This document shows positions 35,450 to 44,598 of a stretch of DNA of 64,000 bases, piece by piece. A program made the translations under genes and the position numbers. The stretch's first letter is position 1. The number at the start of each line of letters is the position of its first letter. Origin of the DNA: Changshengia sp963803165 (GTDB lineage: Bacteria; Chloroflexota; Dormibacteria; Aeolococcales; Aeolococcaceae). The stretch covers positions 192,489-256,488 of the forward strand of contig CAWDLK010000006.1 of NCBI GenBank assembly GCA_963803165.1, read 5' to 3'. Below the pieces are notes generated by a model. The model ran no database searches, was not told the origin of the DNA, and worked only from the letters and a program-made list of their open reading frames with translations.

Positions 35450-36204
35450 GCCTGGCCAAGCGGATCATCCCCTGCCTCGACGTCGACCACGGCCGGGTGG
35501 TCAAGGGTGTCAACTTCGTCAACCTTCGGGACGCCGGCGACCCCGCGGAGCTGGCCGCGGGATACGACCGGGAGTGCGCCGACGAGCTGGTCTTCCTGGA
35601 CATCACGGCGAGCAGCGAGGACCGTGACATCCTGCTCGACGCGGTCCGCCGCACCGCCGACTCGGTCTTCATCCCGCTCACCGTGGGCGGGGGGCTGCGC
35701 GGCCTCGAGGACATCGATCGAATGCTCCGCAGCGGTGCCGACAAGGTCTCGCTCAACACCGCCGCGCTGGACCGCCCCGGCCTGGTCGGGGAAGCCGCGG
35801 AGCGCTTCGGCGCCCAGTGCGTGGTGGTCGCCGTGGACGCCCGGCGCGACGCCGGTGGCTGGCACGTCTTCTCCCACGGCGGGCGCCGTGACACCGGGCG
35901 GGACGCGCTCGCCTGGGTGCGCGAGGTGGCCGACCGCGGCGCGGGCGAGATCCTGCTCACCAGCATGGACCGGGACGGCACCCAGGACGGCTACGACCTC
36001 GAGCTGACCCGGGCGGTCTGCGACCTGCTGACCATCCCGGTGATCGCCAGCGGGGGGGCCGGCCGGCCCGAGGACCTCCGGGCGGTGCTCAGCGAGGGCG
36101 GCGCCGACGCCGCTCTGGCGGCGTCGATCTTCCACGACGGCGTCCACCCGATCCCTCAGGCCAAGGCCTACCTGCGGGAGCACGGTGTCGAGGTGCGGCT
36201 GTGA
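35446..36204 (+). CDS. hisF: Imidazole glycerol phosphate synthase, cyclase subunit
   Basis: TIM-barrel cyclase of 252 residues that partners HisH. The opening KRIIPCLDVDHGRVVKG, the central LTVGGGLRGLEDI, ILLTSMDRDGTQDGYD with the second catalytic Asp, and PVIASGGAG are all canonical. Overlaps hisA (ATGA) and hisI. Confidence 0.96.
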   Translation: MSLAKRIIPCLDVDHGRVVKGVNFVNLRDAGDPAELAAGYDRECADELVFLDITASSEDRDILLDAVRRTADSVFIPLTVGGGLRGLEDIDRMLRSGADKVSLNTAALDRPGLVGEAAERFGAQCVVVAVDARRDAGGWHVFSHGGRRDTGRDALAWVREVADRGAGEILLTSMDRDGTQDGYDLELTRAVCDLLTIPVIASGGAGRPEDLRAVLSEGGADAALAASIFHDGVHPIPQAKAYLREHGVEVRL

Positions 36205-36620
36205 GCGGTGGCCCCGCCGCGCGCGACGCGGTCCCCGCCGGCAGGCTGCCCCTGATCGCGGAGCCGCCGGGGCGCGGCCCCGACTTCGCCCGCGAGCTGG
36301 TCACCGCGGTCGTCCAGGACGCCACCACCGACGAGGTGCTGATGGTGGCCCACATGAACCGCGACGCCTACCAGGCGACCCTCAGCAGCGGGCGGGCGAC
36401 GTTCTGGAGCCGGAGCCGCGAGCGCCTCTGGCAGAAGGGGGAGACCAGCGGCAACACCCTGCGGGTGGTCGAGGTCCGCGTCGACTGCGACGGCGACGCG
36501 GTGCTGCTCCGCGTCGAGCCCGCCGGTCCCGCCTGTCACACCGGCGCGCGCACGTGCTTCGAGCCGCCGCCCGCCGGAAGCGCCACCGCCTCCGACCCGG
36601 AATCCGATCGCGACGCATGA
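36201..36620 (+). CDS. hisI: Phosphoribosyl-AMP cyclohydrolase
   Basis: Zinc enzyme of 139 residues. It contains MVAHMNRDAYQATLSSGRATFWSRSRERLWQKGETSGN as the conserved core (about residues 49-86) and the Zn ligands in DCDGDAVL, then CHTGARTCF. No HisE domain is fused and hisE is not in the window. GTG at 36201 overlaps hisF; its stop overlaps the next gene, linking histidine synthesis to a glycosidase gene. Confidence 0.94.
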   Translation: MSGGPAARDAVPAGRLPLIAEPPGRGPDFARELVTAVVQDATTDEVLMVAHMNRDAYQATLSSGRATFWSRSRERLWQKGETSGNTLRVVEVRVDCDGDAVLLRVEPAGPACHTGARTCFEPPPAGSATASDPESDRDA

Positions 36621-38488
36621 TCCAGGGAGTGGGACGCACCGACGGCTTCCTCCCCATCGGGGCCTACGGGCTGATCGGTGACTGCCGCAGCGCGGCGCTG
36701 GTCGGCGTCGACGGCAGCATCGATTGGTGCTGCCTGCCCCGCTTCGACTCGCCGTCGGTGTTCGGCCGCATCCTCGACGCCCGTGGGGGTGGGTACTGGC
36801 AGCTCTGCCCGAGCGGGCCGTACCGCGCCGAGCAGCGCTACGGCGACCGCACCAACCTGCTGCGCACCATCTTCTCGACGCCGGGAGGGCTGGTCCGGGT
36901 CAGCGACTTCATGCCCGTCGACGAGGCCACCGTCGAGCACCACGCCCGCCCCCACCGCCGAGCTCGCCTCGTGCGCATCGTCGACTGCCTCGCCGGCACC
37001 GTGGCGATGGAGCACCATCTGGAGCTGCGTCCGGACTACGGCCGCTCTCACGACGGCTTCGCCATCGAGGGGCGCCGCTTCCACGGGAACGCGGGAGCCC
37101 TGCACCTCTGCGTCGTCTCCACCCGCGAGATGGAGGGCGCGCACGCGTCCTTCACGCTCCAGGCCGGTGACGCCGTCGCCTTCTCGCTGCGCTCCCAGCA
37201 TGCCGGCTCCGGGTGCCTCACCTCGGAGCGGGCATGGACGGTGGAGCGGGCCCGGCGCCTGCTCCGCCAGACCCAGGAGTTCTGGTGGCGGTGGATCGAC
37301 CGGGTCCGCTACACGGGCGCCTTCCCCGAGGCGGTGTGGCGGTCGGCCCTGGCGCTCAAGCTGATGATCTACGCGCCCACCGGGGCGATCGTGGCCGCAC
37401 CCACCGCGTCGCTCCCCGAGGCGCTCGGCGGCAGGCGCAACTGGGACTACCGCTACACCTGGCTGCGGGACGCGTCGCTCACCCTCTTCGGGCTCTTCCA
37501 GCTGGGCCTTCACGAGGAGGCTCACGACTTCTTCGACTGGCTGCGCTCGACCGGGATCGGCGAGGGCGAGAAGGTGCAGAACCTCTACCGGGTGGACGGC
37601 GGTCGCGACGCCACCGAGGAGGTGCTCAGCCACTGGAGCGGCTATCGCGGCTCGCAGCCGGTGCGTCTCGGCAACGGCGCCGTCGACCAGCTGCAGCTCG
37701 ACGTCTACGGCGAGCTGCTCGACAGCGCCTATCTCTACGCCCGCTTCGGCGGGGAGATCGGCCAGGCGCTCTGGAGGGAGCTGCACGCCGTGGTCGACCT
37801 CACCATCGACCGCTGGCGGCTGCCCGACGCGTCGATCTGGGAGAGCCGGGGTCTGGAGCAGCACTACACCTACAGCAAGATGATGTGCTGGGTCGCCGTC
37901 GACCGCGGGCTGCGCCTGGCCGACCAGTTCGGCCTGCGCTGCGATCGGGAGCGTTGGGAGGAGGCGCGCCGCGCCATCCATCGCCGGGTGACCGCGGAGG
38001 GGTATCACCGCGGGCTGCGCTCCTTCACCCAGACGCTCGGGGGACGGACCCTGGATGCGGCCATGCTCCGGGCCGGCCAGGTGCGCTTCGTCTCGCCCCG
38101 TGATCCGCGCCTGAGCAGCACCGTGCGGGTGATCGGCCGCCACCTCGGTCGCGGTGTGCTGGTCAGCCGCTACCGGCCCGAGGAGACCGACGACGGCGTC
38201 GACCATGGCGCGGAGGGCGCCTTCCTGATGTGCTCCTTCTGGCTGGTCGATGCCCTGGCCCACATCGGCGACGTGGAGGAGGCGCAGCGCCGCTTCGAGC
38301 GGCTGCTCTCCTTCGCCTCCCCATTGGGGCTGATGGCCGAGGAGGCGGACACCGGCAGCGGGGAGCTGCTCGGCAACTTCCCCCAGGCCTTCACCCACCT
38401 CTCCCTGATCGGCGCCGCCGTCAACATCGAGCGCGCCCGCCACCGGCGCCTCGGGGTCCCGGGACTGCGCGCCGCGCCGCCGGCGTGA
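36617..38488 (+). CDS. Glycoside hydrolase family 15 (glucoamylase/trehalase-like)
   Basis: Protein of 623 residues, with no signal peptide, so probably cytoplasmic. An N-terminal beta-sandwich (IGAYGLIGDCRSAALVGVDG) is followed by the (alpha/alpha)6 barrel. The barrel opens with RRNWDYRYTWLRDASLT near residue 276-292; the first catalytic Glu is expected in PDASIWESRG and the second in GLMAEEADTGSGELLGNFPQ. Relatives hydrolyse alpha-glucosides, including trehalose. It begins with ATGA overlapping hisI and ends overlapping the galactokinase. Confidence 0.9.
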   Translation: MIQGVGRTDGFLPIGAYGLIGDCRSAALVGVDGSIDWCCLPRFDSPSVFGRILDARGGGYWQLCPSGPYRAEQRYGDRTNLLRTIFSTPGGLVRVSDFMPVDEATVEHHARPHRRARLVRIVDCLAGTVAMEHHLELRPDYGRSHDGFAIEGRRFHGNAGALHLCVVSTREMEGAHASFTLQAGDAVAFSLRSQHAGSGCLTSERAWTVERARRLLRQTQEFWWRWIDRVRYTGAFPEAVWRSALALKLMIYAPTGAIVAAPTASLPEALGGRRNWDYRYTWLRDASLTLFGLFQLGLHEEAHDFFDWLRSTGIGEGEKVQNLYRVDGGRDATEEVLSHWSGYRGSQPVRLGNGAVDQLQLDVYGELLDSAYLYARFGGEIGQALWRELHAVVDLTIDRWRLPDASIWESRGLEQHYTYSKMMCWVAVDRGLRLADQFGLRCDRERWEEARRAIHRRVTAEGYHRGLRSFTQTLGGRTLDAAMLRAGQVRFVSPRDPRLSSTVRVIGRHLGRGVLVSRYRPEETDDGVDHGAEGAFLMCSFWLVDALAHIGDVEEAQRRFERLLSFASPLGLMAEEADTGSGELLGNFPQAFTHLSLIGAAVNIERARHRRLGVPGLRAAPPA

Positions 38489-39597
38489 GCGGAGGCGCCT
38501 CCCAGCTCCTGGTCGGGGCCTTCGGCGATGGTCCCGCCCCGAGCCTCGGGCGGGCCCCCGGGCGGGTCACGCTGGTCGGCGAGCACGTCGACTACGTGGG
38601 CGGCCACGTCGCCTGCATGGCGGTGGACCTCGCGCTGGAGGTGGCAGCACGGCTATCCGCTGACGGCGGGTGGCGGGTGGCGGCCCTCGGCGAGCGAGTG
38701 GAGCGTCCGCGGCCGGAGACGGCCGGTGACATCGGCGATCGTCTCTTCGCCGCGGCGGTGGCGCTCCGGCACCACGGCGTCGAAGTCCCTCCGCTGGAGC
38801 TCGCGGTGGCGGGCGATCTCCCGGCGTCGGCGGGGCTCGGCTCCTCCGCGGCGGTGATCCTCGCCGCGCTGGTGGCGATGCTCCGGCTCTCCGGCCACCC
38901 GGTGACCGCGGAGGAGCTGGTCGCGATCGCGCTCACCGCCGAGCGCGACATCGTCGGGATCCCCTGCGGCGACCTCGACCAGCGCGCCATCGTCCACGCG
39001 ACAGGCGGCGCGGTGCTCGCCCTCGACTGCGCGAGCGGCGCGCGCCGTGGCGTCCCCTGGCCGTGGGCCCGGGTCGTGCTGCTGGTGGCGTCGAGCGGGG
39101 AGACGCACGACGTCGGGGGCGGGGAGTACCGGCGGCGCCGCGAGGCGGCGGAGGCGGTCTGCGCCGCGCTCGGCGTCTCCACCTGCCAGGAGATCGGCGA
39201 GCGCTGGCGGGAGCTCCCCTCGGAGCTGCGGCCTCGCGGCCGCCACGTCGCCACCGAGACGCTGCGCGCCGACGCGGCCGTCGATGCCCTGGAGAGCGGT
39301 GACGTCCGGGAGCTGGGACGGCTGATGGACCGGAGCCACCAGTCGCTGCGCCGCGACTGCGAGGTCAGCACCCCGCTCCTCGACGCCATGGTCGCCGCCG
39401 CACGCGGTGTCAGCGGATGCCACGGTGCCCGGCTGGTGGGCGCCGGTTTCGGCGGCAGCGTCGTGGCCCTGGTCGAGGAGGGGTCCGCCGGCGCCTGCGC
39501 AGCGGCGCTCACGGGGGTCAGCGGGGCGGTCGAGGCGACCTGGGTGGTGCGCCCCGCGTCCGGGCTGGAGGTGACGGCCGCTGACGTCGTGGTGTAG
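38485..39597 (+). CDS. galK: Galactokinase (GHMP kinase)
   Basis: Sugar kinase of 370 residues. The galactokinase signature GRVTLVGEHVDYVGG lies near residue 26-40, followed by the GHMP phosphate loop LPASAGLGSSAA and the C-terminal GARLVGAGFGGSVVAL. The active-site Asp is in GDLDQRAI. It probably phosphorylates galactose or a related hexose. GTG at 38485 overlaps the GH15 stop (GTGA). No galT or galE is adjacent. It ends the his operon run. Confidence 0.85.
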   Translation: MSGGASQLLVGAFGDGPAPSLGRAPGRVTLVGEHVDYVGGHVACMAVDLALEVAARLSADGGWRVAALGERVERPRPETAGDIGDRLFAAAVALRHHGVEVPPLELAVAGDLPASAGLGSSAAVILAALVAMLRLSGHPVTAEELVAIALTAERDIVGIPCGDLDQRAIVHATGGAVLALDCASGARRGVPWPWARVVLLVASSGETHDVGGGEYRRRREAAEAVCAALGVSTCQEIGERWRELPSELRPRGRHVATETLRADAAVDALESGDVRELGRLMDRSHQSLRRDCEVSTPLLDAMVAAARGVSGCHGARLVGAGFGGSVVALVEEGSAGACAAALTGVSGAVEATWVVRPASGLEVTAADVVV

Positions 39598-39639
39598 CCG
39601 GCCGGCCCCGGACGGCGGCGAGCCCGTGGGGTGCGGGCA

Positions 39640-39669
39640 TTGCATATTCATGCATTACCAACGTATAAT
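39640..39669 (+). promoter_or_regulatory. arg operon promoter with ARG-box-like palindrome
   Basis: TTGCAT (39640-39645), an 18-base spacer, and a perfect TATAAT (39664-39669). The palindrome TGCATATTCATGCA (39641-39654) overlaps the -35 box, the position expected for ArgR repression. Its arms TGCAT/ATGCA resemble the actinobacterial ARG box. An argR gene lies in the same operon. Confidence 0.7.
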
Positions 39670-39678
39670 CACCGCTCC

Positions 39679-40702
39679 ATGGCTCCCCCCGTGATCCGCG
39701 CCGCCGTCTGCGGGGCCACCGGCTACCTCGGTGTCCAGTGCGTCGAGATCCTCGACCGCCACCCCGGCTTCGAGCTGGTGCGGCTGCACGGCCGGAGCTC
39801 GGCCGGCAAGCCGTTCGCCGCCGCCGTCCCGGGGAGCCGCGTCGCCCTCCAGGTCGAGGAGGGGCTGGACCCCGGCGACGCCCAGGTCGTCTTCGCCGCC
39901 CTCCCCCACACCGTCGCCGCCGCCCACGCCCGCGAGTGGCTGAGCGCGGGCCGGGTGGTGGTCGACATGAGCGCCGACTTCCGCCTCCTCGACCCACTCG
40001 CCTACCGGCGCTGGTACGGGGTCGAGCATCCCGCGCCCGACCTCTGCGGCGAGGCGGTGTTCTCGCTGGTCGAATTCCACCGCGAGGCCATCGCCCGCGC
40101 CGACCTGCTGGCCATCCCGGGCTGCTACCCGACGGCCACCCTGGTGGGCACGCTTCCCGCGCTCGGCGAGGGGTTGGTCGAGCCCGAGGTGGTGGTCGAC
40201 GCCAAGAGCGGGGTGAGCGGCGGTGGGCGCTCGCCCGCGCTCGCCTACCACTACTCGGAGGTCAACGAGTTCGGTGCGGGCCTACGGCGTGGCCGGGCAT
40301 CGCCACAAGGCGGAGATGATCCAGGAGCTGAGCGCCGCCGCGGGTCGGGAGGTCAGGCTGACCTTCGTGCCCCACCTGATCCCCATGACCCGCGGGCTCC
40401 TCGCCACCGCCTACCTCCACCCCACCGCCGGGAACGGGGTCGCGGCTGTCGCCGACCTGATGCGCACCGTCTGCGCCGCCCACCCCTTCCTGCGCTACGA
40501 CGAGGACCCGCCCGCCACCAAGTCGGTGACCGGCAGCAATGTCGCGGCCGTCAACGTCACCGACCAGGACGGGGTGGCGGTGGTCACCGTCGCCGTCGAC
40601 AACCTGGTCAAGGGCGGGGCGGGCCAGGCGGTCCAGGCGGCCAACGTCCGCTTCGGGCTTCCGGAGACCGCCGGTCTGCTGGACGCGTCCCCGTGGCCGT
40701 GA
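39679..40702 (+). pseudogene. argC: N-acetyl-gamma-glutamyl-phosphate reductase, +1 frameshift
   Basis: NADPH-dependent third step of arginine synthesis, about 340 residues when repaired. The first frame gives the nucleotide-binding VCGATGYLGVQCVEIL and, at residue 149-151, the active-site motif IPGCYPT, up to HYSEVNEF. The other frame then continues SVRAYGVAGHRHKAEMIQEL to the end. An extra T at 40270-40271 (GAGTTCG for GAGTCG) accounts for the break and restores HYSEVNESVRAYG. ATG at 39679 lies nine bases after TATAAT. Since the rest of the arg operon is intact, an assembly error is more likely than gene loss. Confidence 0.88.
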
Positions 40703-41940
40703 GCGAGGCCGGGGTGCCCGGGACCGGGATCGCGCTCGGTGTCGGGGTCTGCGCCGCCCGCGGCTTCAGCGCCGGCACCGCGGCAGCCGGCATCCGCGGC
40801 GATGGCGACCCGGGCCGCGAGGACATCGCGGTGGTGGTGAGCGACCGCCCCTGCGCGGGGGCGGGCGTCTTCACCCGCAACCTGGTCAAGGCCGCGCCGG
40901 TGGTCATCTCGCAGCTCACCCTGCGCCGGGGGACGCCGATCCATGCGGTGGTCGCCAATGCCGGCAACGCCAACGCCTGCACCGGCGCCCAGGGGCTGCG
41001 CGACGCTCTCCGGATGTGCGCCCTGACCGCCGGGGCGCTGGGACGCGACCCCGTCGAGGTGCTGGTCTGCAGCACCGGTGTGATCGGCCGTGCGCTGCCC
41101 ATGGAGAGGGTGAGCGAGGGCCTGCGCGCCGCCGCGGGCGCGCTGAGCCGCGATGCCGGCGAGGCCGCCGCGCGGGCGATCATGACCACCGACACGCTCC
41201 CCAAGACGGCGAGCGCCGTCTTCGTCGTCGACGGCGTCGAGCACCGGGTGGGTGGGATGGCCAAGGGTGCGGGGATGATCCATCCCGACATGGCCACCCT
41301 GCTCGCGCTCGTCACCACCGATGCGGACGTCGCCGCGCCCGACCTTCAGGCCCTGCTCGGCGAGGTCGCCGCCTCCAGCTTCAACTCCATTACCGTCGAC
41401 GGCGACACCTCCACCAACGACACCCTCTTCGCGCTCGCCAACGGTGCCGCCGGGGGGCCGTCACTGGGCCCCGGGACCGCCGGCTTCGCGGCCCTCCGCG
41501 AGGCGTTCCTGGGTGTCTGCGAATCGCTCGCGGAGCAGGTCGTCGCCGACGCCGAGGGCGCCACCAAGCACTTCCGGGTCAGCGTCACCGGAGGTCGCGA
41601 CGACGCCGAGGCGCGCCTCGCCGCCCGCACCGTGGCGGTGTCGCCGCTGGTCAAGACGGCGGTGCACGGGGCGGACCCCAACTGGGGACGGATCGTCATG
41701 GCCCTGGGGCGGAGCGGTGCCCACCTCAGCCTGGACCGGGTGAGGGTGGGCATCGCCGGCATCACCGTCTTCGAGAACGGCGCCCCCCTCGACATCGACC
41801 TGGGCCCGGTCGTCGACGCCCTGCGCCGGCCCCGCAGTGACATCGACGTCGACCTCGGCGCCGGGGACGGGCGCGGGCACGCCTGGGGCTGTGACCTCAC
41901 CGCCGACTACGTGCGAATCAATGCGGAGTACACCACATGA
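40699..41940 (+). CDS. argJ: Bifunctional ornithine acetyltransferase / N-acetylglutamate synthase
   Basis: Enzyme of 413 residues that recycles the acetyl group from acetylornithine to glutamate. It self-cleaves before a Thr, here in KGAGMIHPDMATLLA, and carries SFNSITVDGDTSTNDT and DPNWGRIVMA. It starts with GTG at 40699 overlapping the argC stop by four bases; an earlier in-frame GTG lies at 40693. With ArgJ, no separate argA is needed if it is bifunctional. Confidence 0.95.
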   Translation: MSEAGVPGTGIALGVGVCAARGFSAGTAAAGIRGDGDPGREDIAVVVSDRPCAGAGVFTRNLVKAAPVVISQLTLRRGTPIHAVVANAGNANACTGAQGLRDALRMCALTAGALGRDPVEVLVCSTGVIGRALPMERVSEGLRAAAGALSRDAGEAAARAIMTTDTLPKTASAVFVVDGVEHRVGGMAKGAGMIHPDMATLLALVTTDADVAAPDLQALLGEVAASSFNSITVDGDTSTNDTLFALANGAAGGPSLGPGTAGFAALREAFLGVCESLAEQVVADAEGATKHFRVSVTGGRDDAEARLAARTVAVSPLVKTAVHGADPNWGRIVMALGRSGAHLSLDRVRVGIAGITVFENGAPLDIDLGPVVDALRRPRSDIDVDLGAGDGRGHAWGCDLTADYVRINAEYTT

Positions 41941-42803
41941 GCACACCGATCGAGACCATGGACGAGCGGATCCGCCGGGCCGAGGTCCTGGTCGAGGCGC
42001 TCCCCTACATCCGCCGCTTCTCCGGTCACACCCTGGTCATCAAGCTGGGGGGATCGGCGCTCGGACAGGACGTCGACGCCTTCCTCCAGGACGTGGTCCT
42101 GCTCCGCTTCGTCGGCATGCGGCCGGTGCTGGTCCACGGCGGCGGCCCGGAGATCTCCTCGTGGCAGAAGCGCCTCGGCATCGAGCCGAGGTTCGTCAAC
42201 GGCCTGCGGGTCACCGACGCACCCACCATGGAGGTGGTGAAGATGGTGCTCACCGGCAAGATCGGCCCCGACCTGGTGGCCCGGATCCACCGGCTGGGCG
42301 GCCAGGCGGTCGGGATGAGTGGCGAGGACGGCCCCACCCTCCTGGTCCGCCCCCGCGGCCACGAGGAGGGCCACGACCTGGGGTTCGTCGGCGAGGTCGA
42401 CCAGGTCAACCCCGAGCCGGTGGAGGCGCTGCTCGACCAGGGACGGATCCCGGTCATCGCCTCCGTGGGCCTGGGCGTCGACGGCGACGCCTACAACGTC
42501 AACGCCGACACGGTGGCCGCCGAGCTGGCGGTGGCGCTCAAGGCCAGCAAGCTGGTGCTCCTCACCGACGTGGAGGGCGTGCGCGGCGCCGACGGCGAGC
42601 TGCTGAGCGTCCTGGACGCGGCGACCGCCGACCGGCTGATCCAGGACGGCGCGATCAGCGGTGGCATGATCCCCAAGGTGCGCGCCGCGCTGCGCGCCCT
42701 GGACGCGGTCGCCGCCTCGCACATCATCGACGGCCGCGTCTCCCACTCGCTGCTCCTCGAGGTGCTCACAGAGAAGGGCGTGGGCACCATGGTGACCCGG
42801 TGA
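41937..42803 (+). CDS. argB: Acetylglutamate kinase
   Basis: Amino-acid kinase of 288 residues that phosphorylates N-acetylglutamate, the committed and usually arginine-inhibited step. It has VIKLGGSALG, PVLVHGGGPEI near residues 62-72, and NVNADTVAAELA. The extended N-terminal helix (about 30 residues before the first strand) is typical of arginine-sensitive hexameric forms. ATG at 41937 overlaps argJ. Confidence 0.96.
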   Translation: MSTPIETMDERIRRAEVLVEALPYIRRFSGHTLVIKLGGSALGQDVDAFLQDVVLLRFVGMRPVLVHGGGPEISSWQKRLGIEPRFVNGLRVTDAPTMEVVKMVLTGKIGPDLVARIHRLGGQAVGMSGEDGPTLLVRPRGHEEGHDLGFVGEVDQVNPEPVEALLDQGRIPVIASVGLGVDGDAYNVNADTVAAELAVALKASKLVLLTDVEGVRGADGELLSVLDAATADRLIQDGAISGGMIPKVRAALRALDAVAASHIIDGRVSHSLLLEVLTEKGVGTMVTR

Positions 42804-44032
42804 GCCTCCCGGAACGGGAGATGAGCGCGGCGCTCTCGGCCGTCGAGGAGCGAGCCGCCACTGTGCTGATGTCGACCTATGTCCCCCAGCCGGTGGCGAT
42901 CCGGGCGGGCCGCGGCTGCTTCCTCACCGACGTCGACGGACGCGAGTACCTGGACCTGGTGGGCGGCATCGCCGTCAACGTCCTGGGTCACGCCCACCCC
43001 GCCGTTCTCGGCGCCATCACCGAGCAGGCGGGCCGGGTTGTGCACCTCAGCAACCTCTACTTCTCCGAGCCTCAATTGGATGCCGCCGAGCGCCTGGTGG
43101 CCACCGCCTTCCCGAGCCGCGCCTTCTTCTGCAACAGCGGCGCCGAGGCGGTCGAGACGGCCATCAAGATCGCCCGCAAGTGGGGGAAGCTGCAGAAGGG
43201 CGGTGCCTCGACGATCATCTGCGCGCGCGGCGCGTTCCACGGCCGCACCCTCGGAGCCCTGGCAGCCACCGCCAACCGCCACTACCGCGAGCCCTTCGAG
43301 CCCCTGCCGCGCGGCTTCGCCCACGTCGCCTACGACGACGTCGCGGCCGTCGAGGACGCCATCGACGAGCGCACCGTCGCGGTGCTGATGGAGCCCATCG
43401 AGGGCCAGTCCGGGGTGCTCCCGATGCGCGACGAGACCCTGCGCGGCCTGCGCGAGCTCTGCGACCGCCACGACCTCCTGCTCATCCTCGACGAGATTCA
43501 GAGCGGGATGGGCAGGACCGGTCGGTGGTGGGCACACCAGCACGCGGGGATCGTCCCCGACGTGATGGCGGTGGCCAAGGGCCTGGGCGGCGGGCTGCCG
43601 ATCGGGGCGGTGCTGGCCGGGCCGCGGGCCGACATCTTTGAGCCCGGCGACCACGGCTCCACCTTCGGGGGCGGCCCGCTGGTGACCGCCGTGGCCGCTG
43701 CGGTCCTCGAGGCCATCCGCAGCGAGGGGTTGGTCGAGAACGCGGCGCGGGTGGGAGACCACCTCCGCCGCGGGCTGCTCCGGCTCGGCGAGCGGGGGGC
43801 GCCCGTGGCCGAGGTGCGGGGCCGGGGGCTGATGCTCGGCGTGGTGCTCACCGAGCCCGTGGCGCACCGGGTGGTCGAGGCCGCCCTGGACCTGGGCCTG
43901 CTGCTCAACGCGACCGGCGCCTCGGCGCTCCGCATCATCCCCCCGCTCGTGCTCACCGAGGCGCAGGCCGGCGATGCGCTCGACCGGCTGGCCGCCGCCT
44001 TCGAGAAGGTCCGCGAGGATGTCCCGGCGTGA
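42800..44032 (+). CDS. argD: Acetylornithine aminotransferase
   Basis: PLP-dependent class III aminotransferase of 410 residues. Visible motifs are FFCNSGAEAVETAIKIARK, LLILDEIQSGMGRTG and the Schiff-base Lys in AVAKGLGGGLPIGAV. GTG at 42800 overlaps the argB stop (GTGA); an internal ATG at 42821 is possible. Usually argF follows here, but argR is next, with a 25-base gap. Confidence 0.93.
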   Translation: MSLPEREMSAALSAVEERAATVLMSTYVPQPVAIRAGRGCFLTDVDGREYLDLVGGIAVNVLGHAHPAVLGAITEQAGRVVHLSNLYFSEPQLDAAERLVATAFPSRAFFCNSGAEAVETAIKIARKWGKLQKGGASTIICARGAFHGRTLGALAATANRHYREPFEPLPRGFAHVAYDDVAAVEDAIDERTVAVLMEPIEGQSGVLPMRDETLRGLRELCDRHDLLLILDEIQSGMGRTGRWWAHQHAGIVPDVMAVAKGLGGGLPIGAVLAGPRADIFEPGDHGSTFGGGPLVTAVAAAVLEAIRSEGLVENAARVGDHLRRGLLRLGERGAPVAEVRGRGLMLGVVLTEPVAHRVVEAALDLGLLLNATGASALRIIPPLVLTEAQAGDALDRLAAAFEKVREDVPA

Positions 44033-44057
44033 GCCCCACCGGCCGGCAGGCGGCGCG

Positions 44058-44598
44058 ATGAACGTCAGCTCCGTCCTCTCTCCGATGGTGAAGACGGAAC
44101 GGCAGCATGCCATCCTCGAGCTGGTCCGGGATCGCAAGGTCCGGACCCAGGAGGAGATGGTGACCGCGCTCCGCCGGCGGGGCCTGGACGCCACCCAGGC
44201 GACCGTCTCCCGCGACATCCGGGAGCTGGGCCTGGTCCGGGTCCACGACCCGGATGGGCTGCGCTACGTCGCCGGCGGCGATGCCGAGGAGGCATCGCCG
44301 GCCAGCACCCGGCTGCGCGCAGTCATGCGCGAGCACGTGCGCTCCCTGGAGTTCGTCGAGCACATCGGTGTGGTGCACACCCGGCCCAGCAGCGCTCCGC
44401 TGGTGGCGGCGGTCATCGAACTCCTGCCACTTCGAGGAGGTTGCCGGGACCGTCGCCGGCGACGACACCGTGATGGTGGTGGTGCGCACCCGTCCGGGCG
44501 CGCGCCGTCTCGCCGACCGTCTCCGCGACGCGATGACCGGGGCCGCCGCCCGTGCCTCGGTCGGCAACCCGATGGGCGGCCACGGAGGGACACGGTGA
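44058..44598 (+). pseudogene. argR: Arginine repressor ArgR, +1 frameshift
   Basis: Regulator of about 179 residues when repaired. The winged helix is VRTQEEMVTALRRRGLDATQATVSRDIRELGLVRV (about 29-63), with the hallmark TVSRDI; the C-terminal arginine-binding oligomer domain is split. The first frame reads to VAAVIE, and the other continues SCHFEEVAGTVAGDDTVMVVVRT. An extra A at 44419-44420 (CGAACTC for CGACTC) breaks it; repair gives AVIDSCHFEEVAGT. ATG at 44058 or 44085. If real, repression would be lost. Confidence 0.88.
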
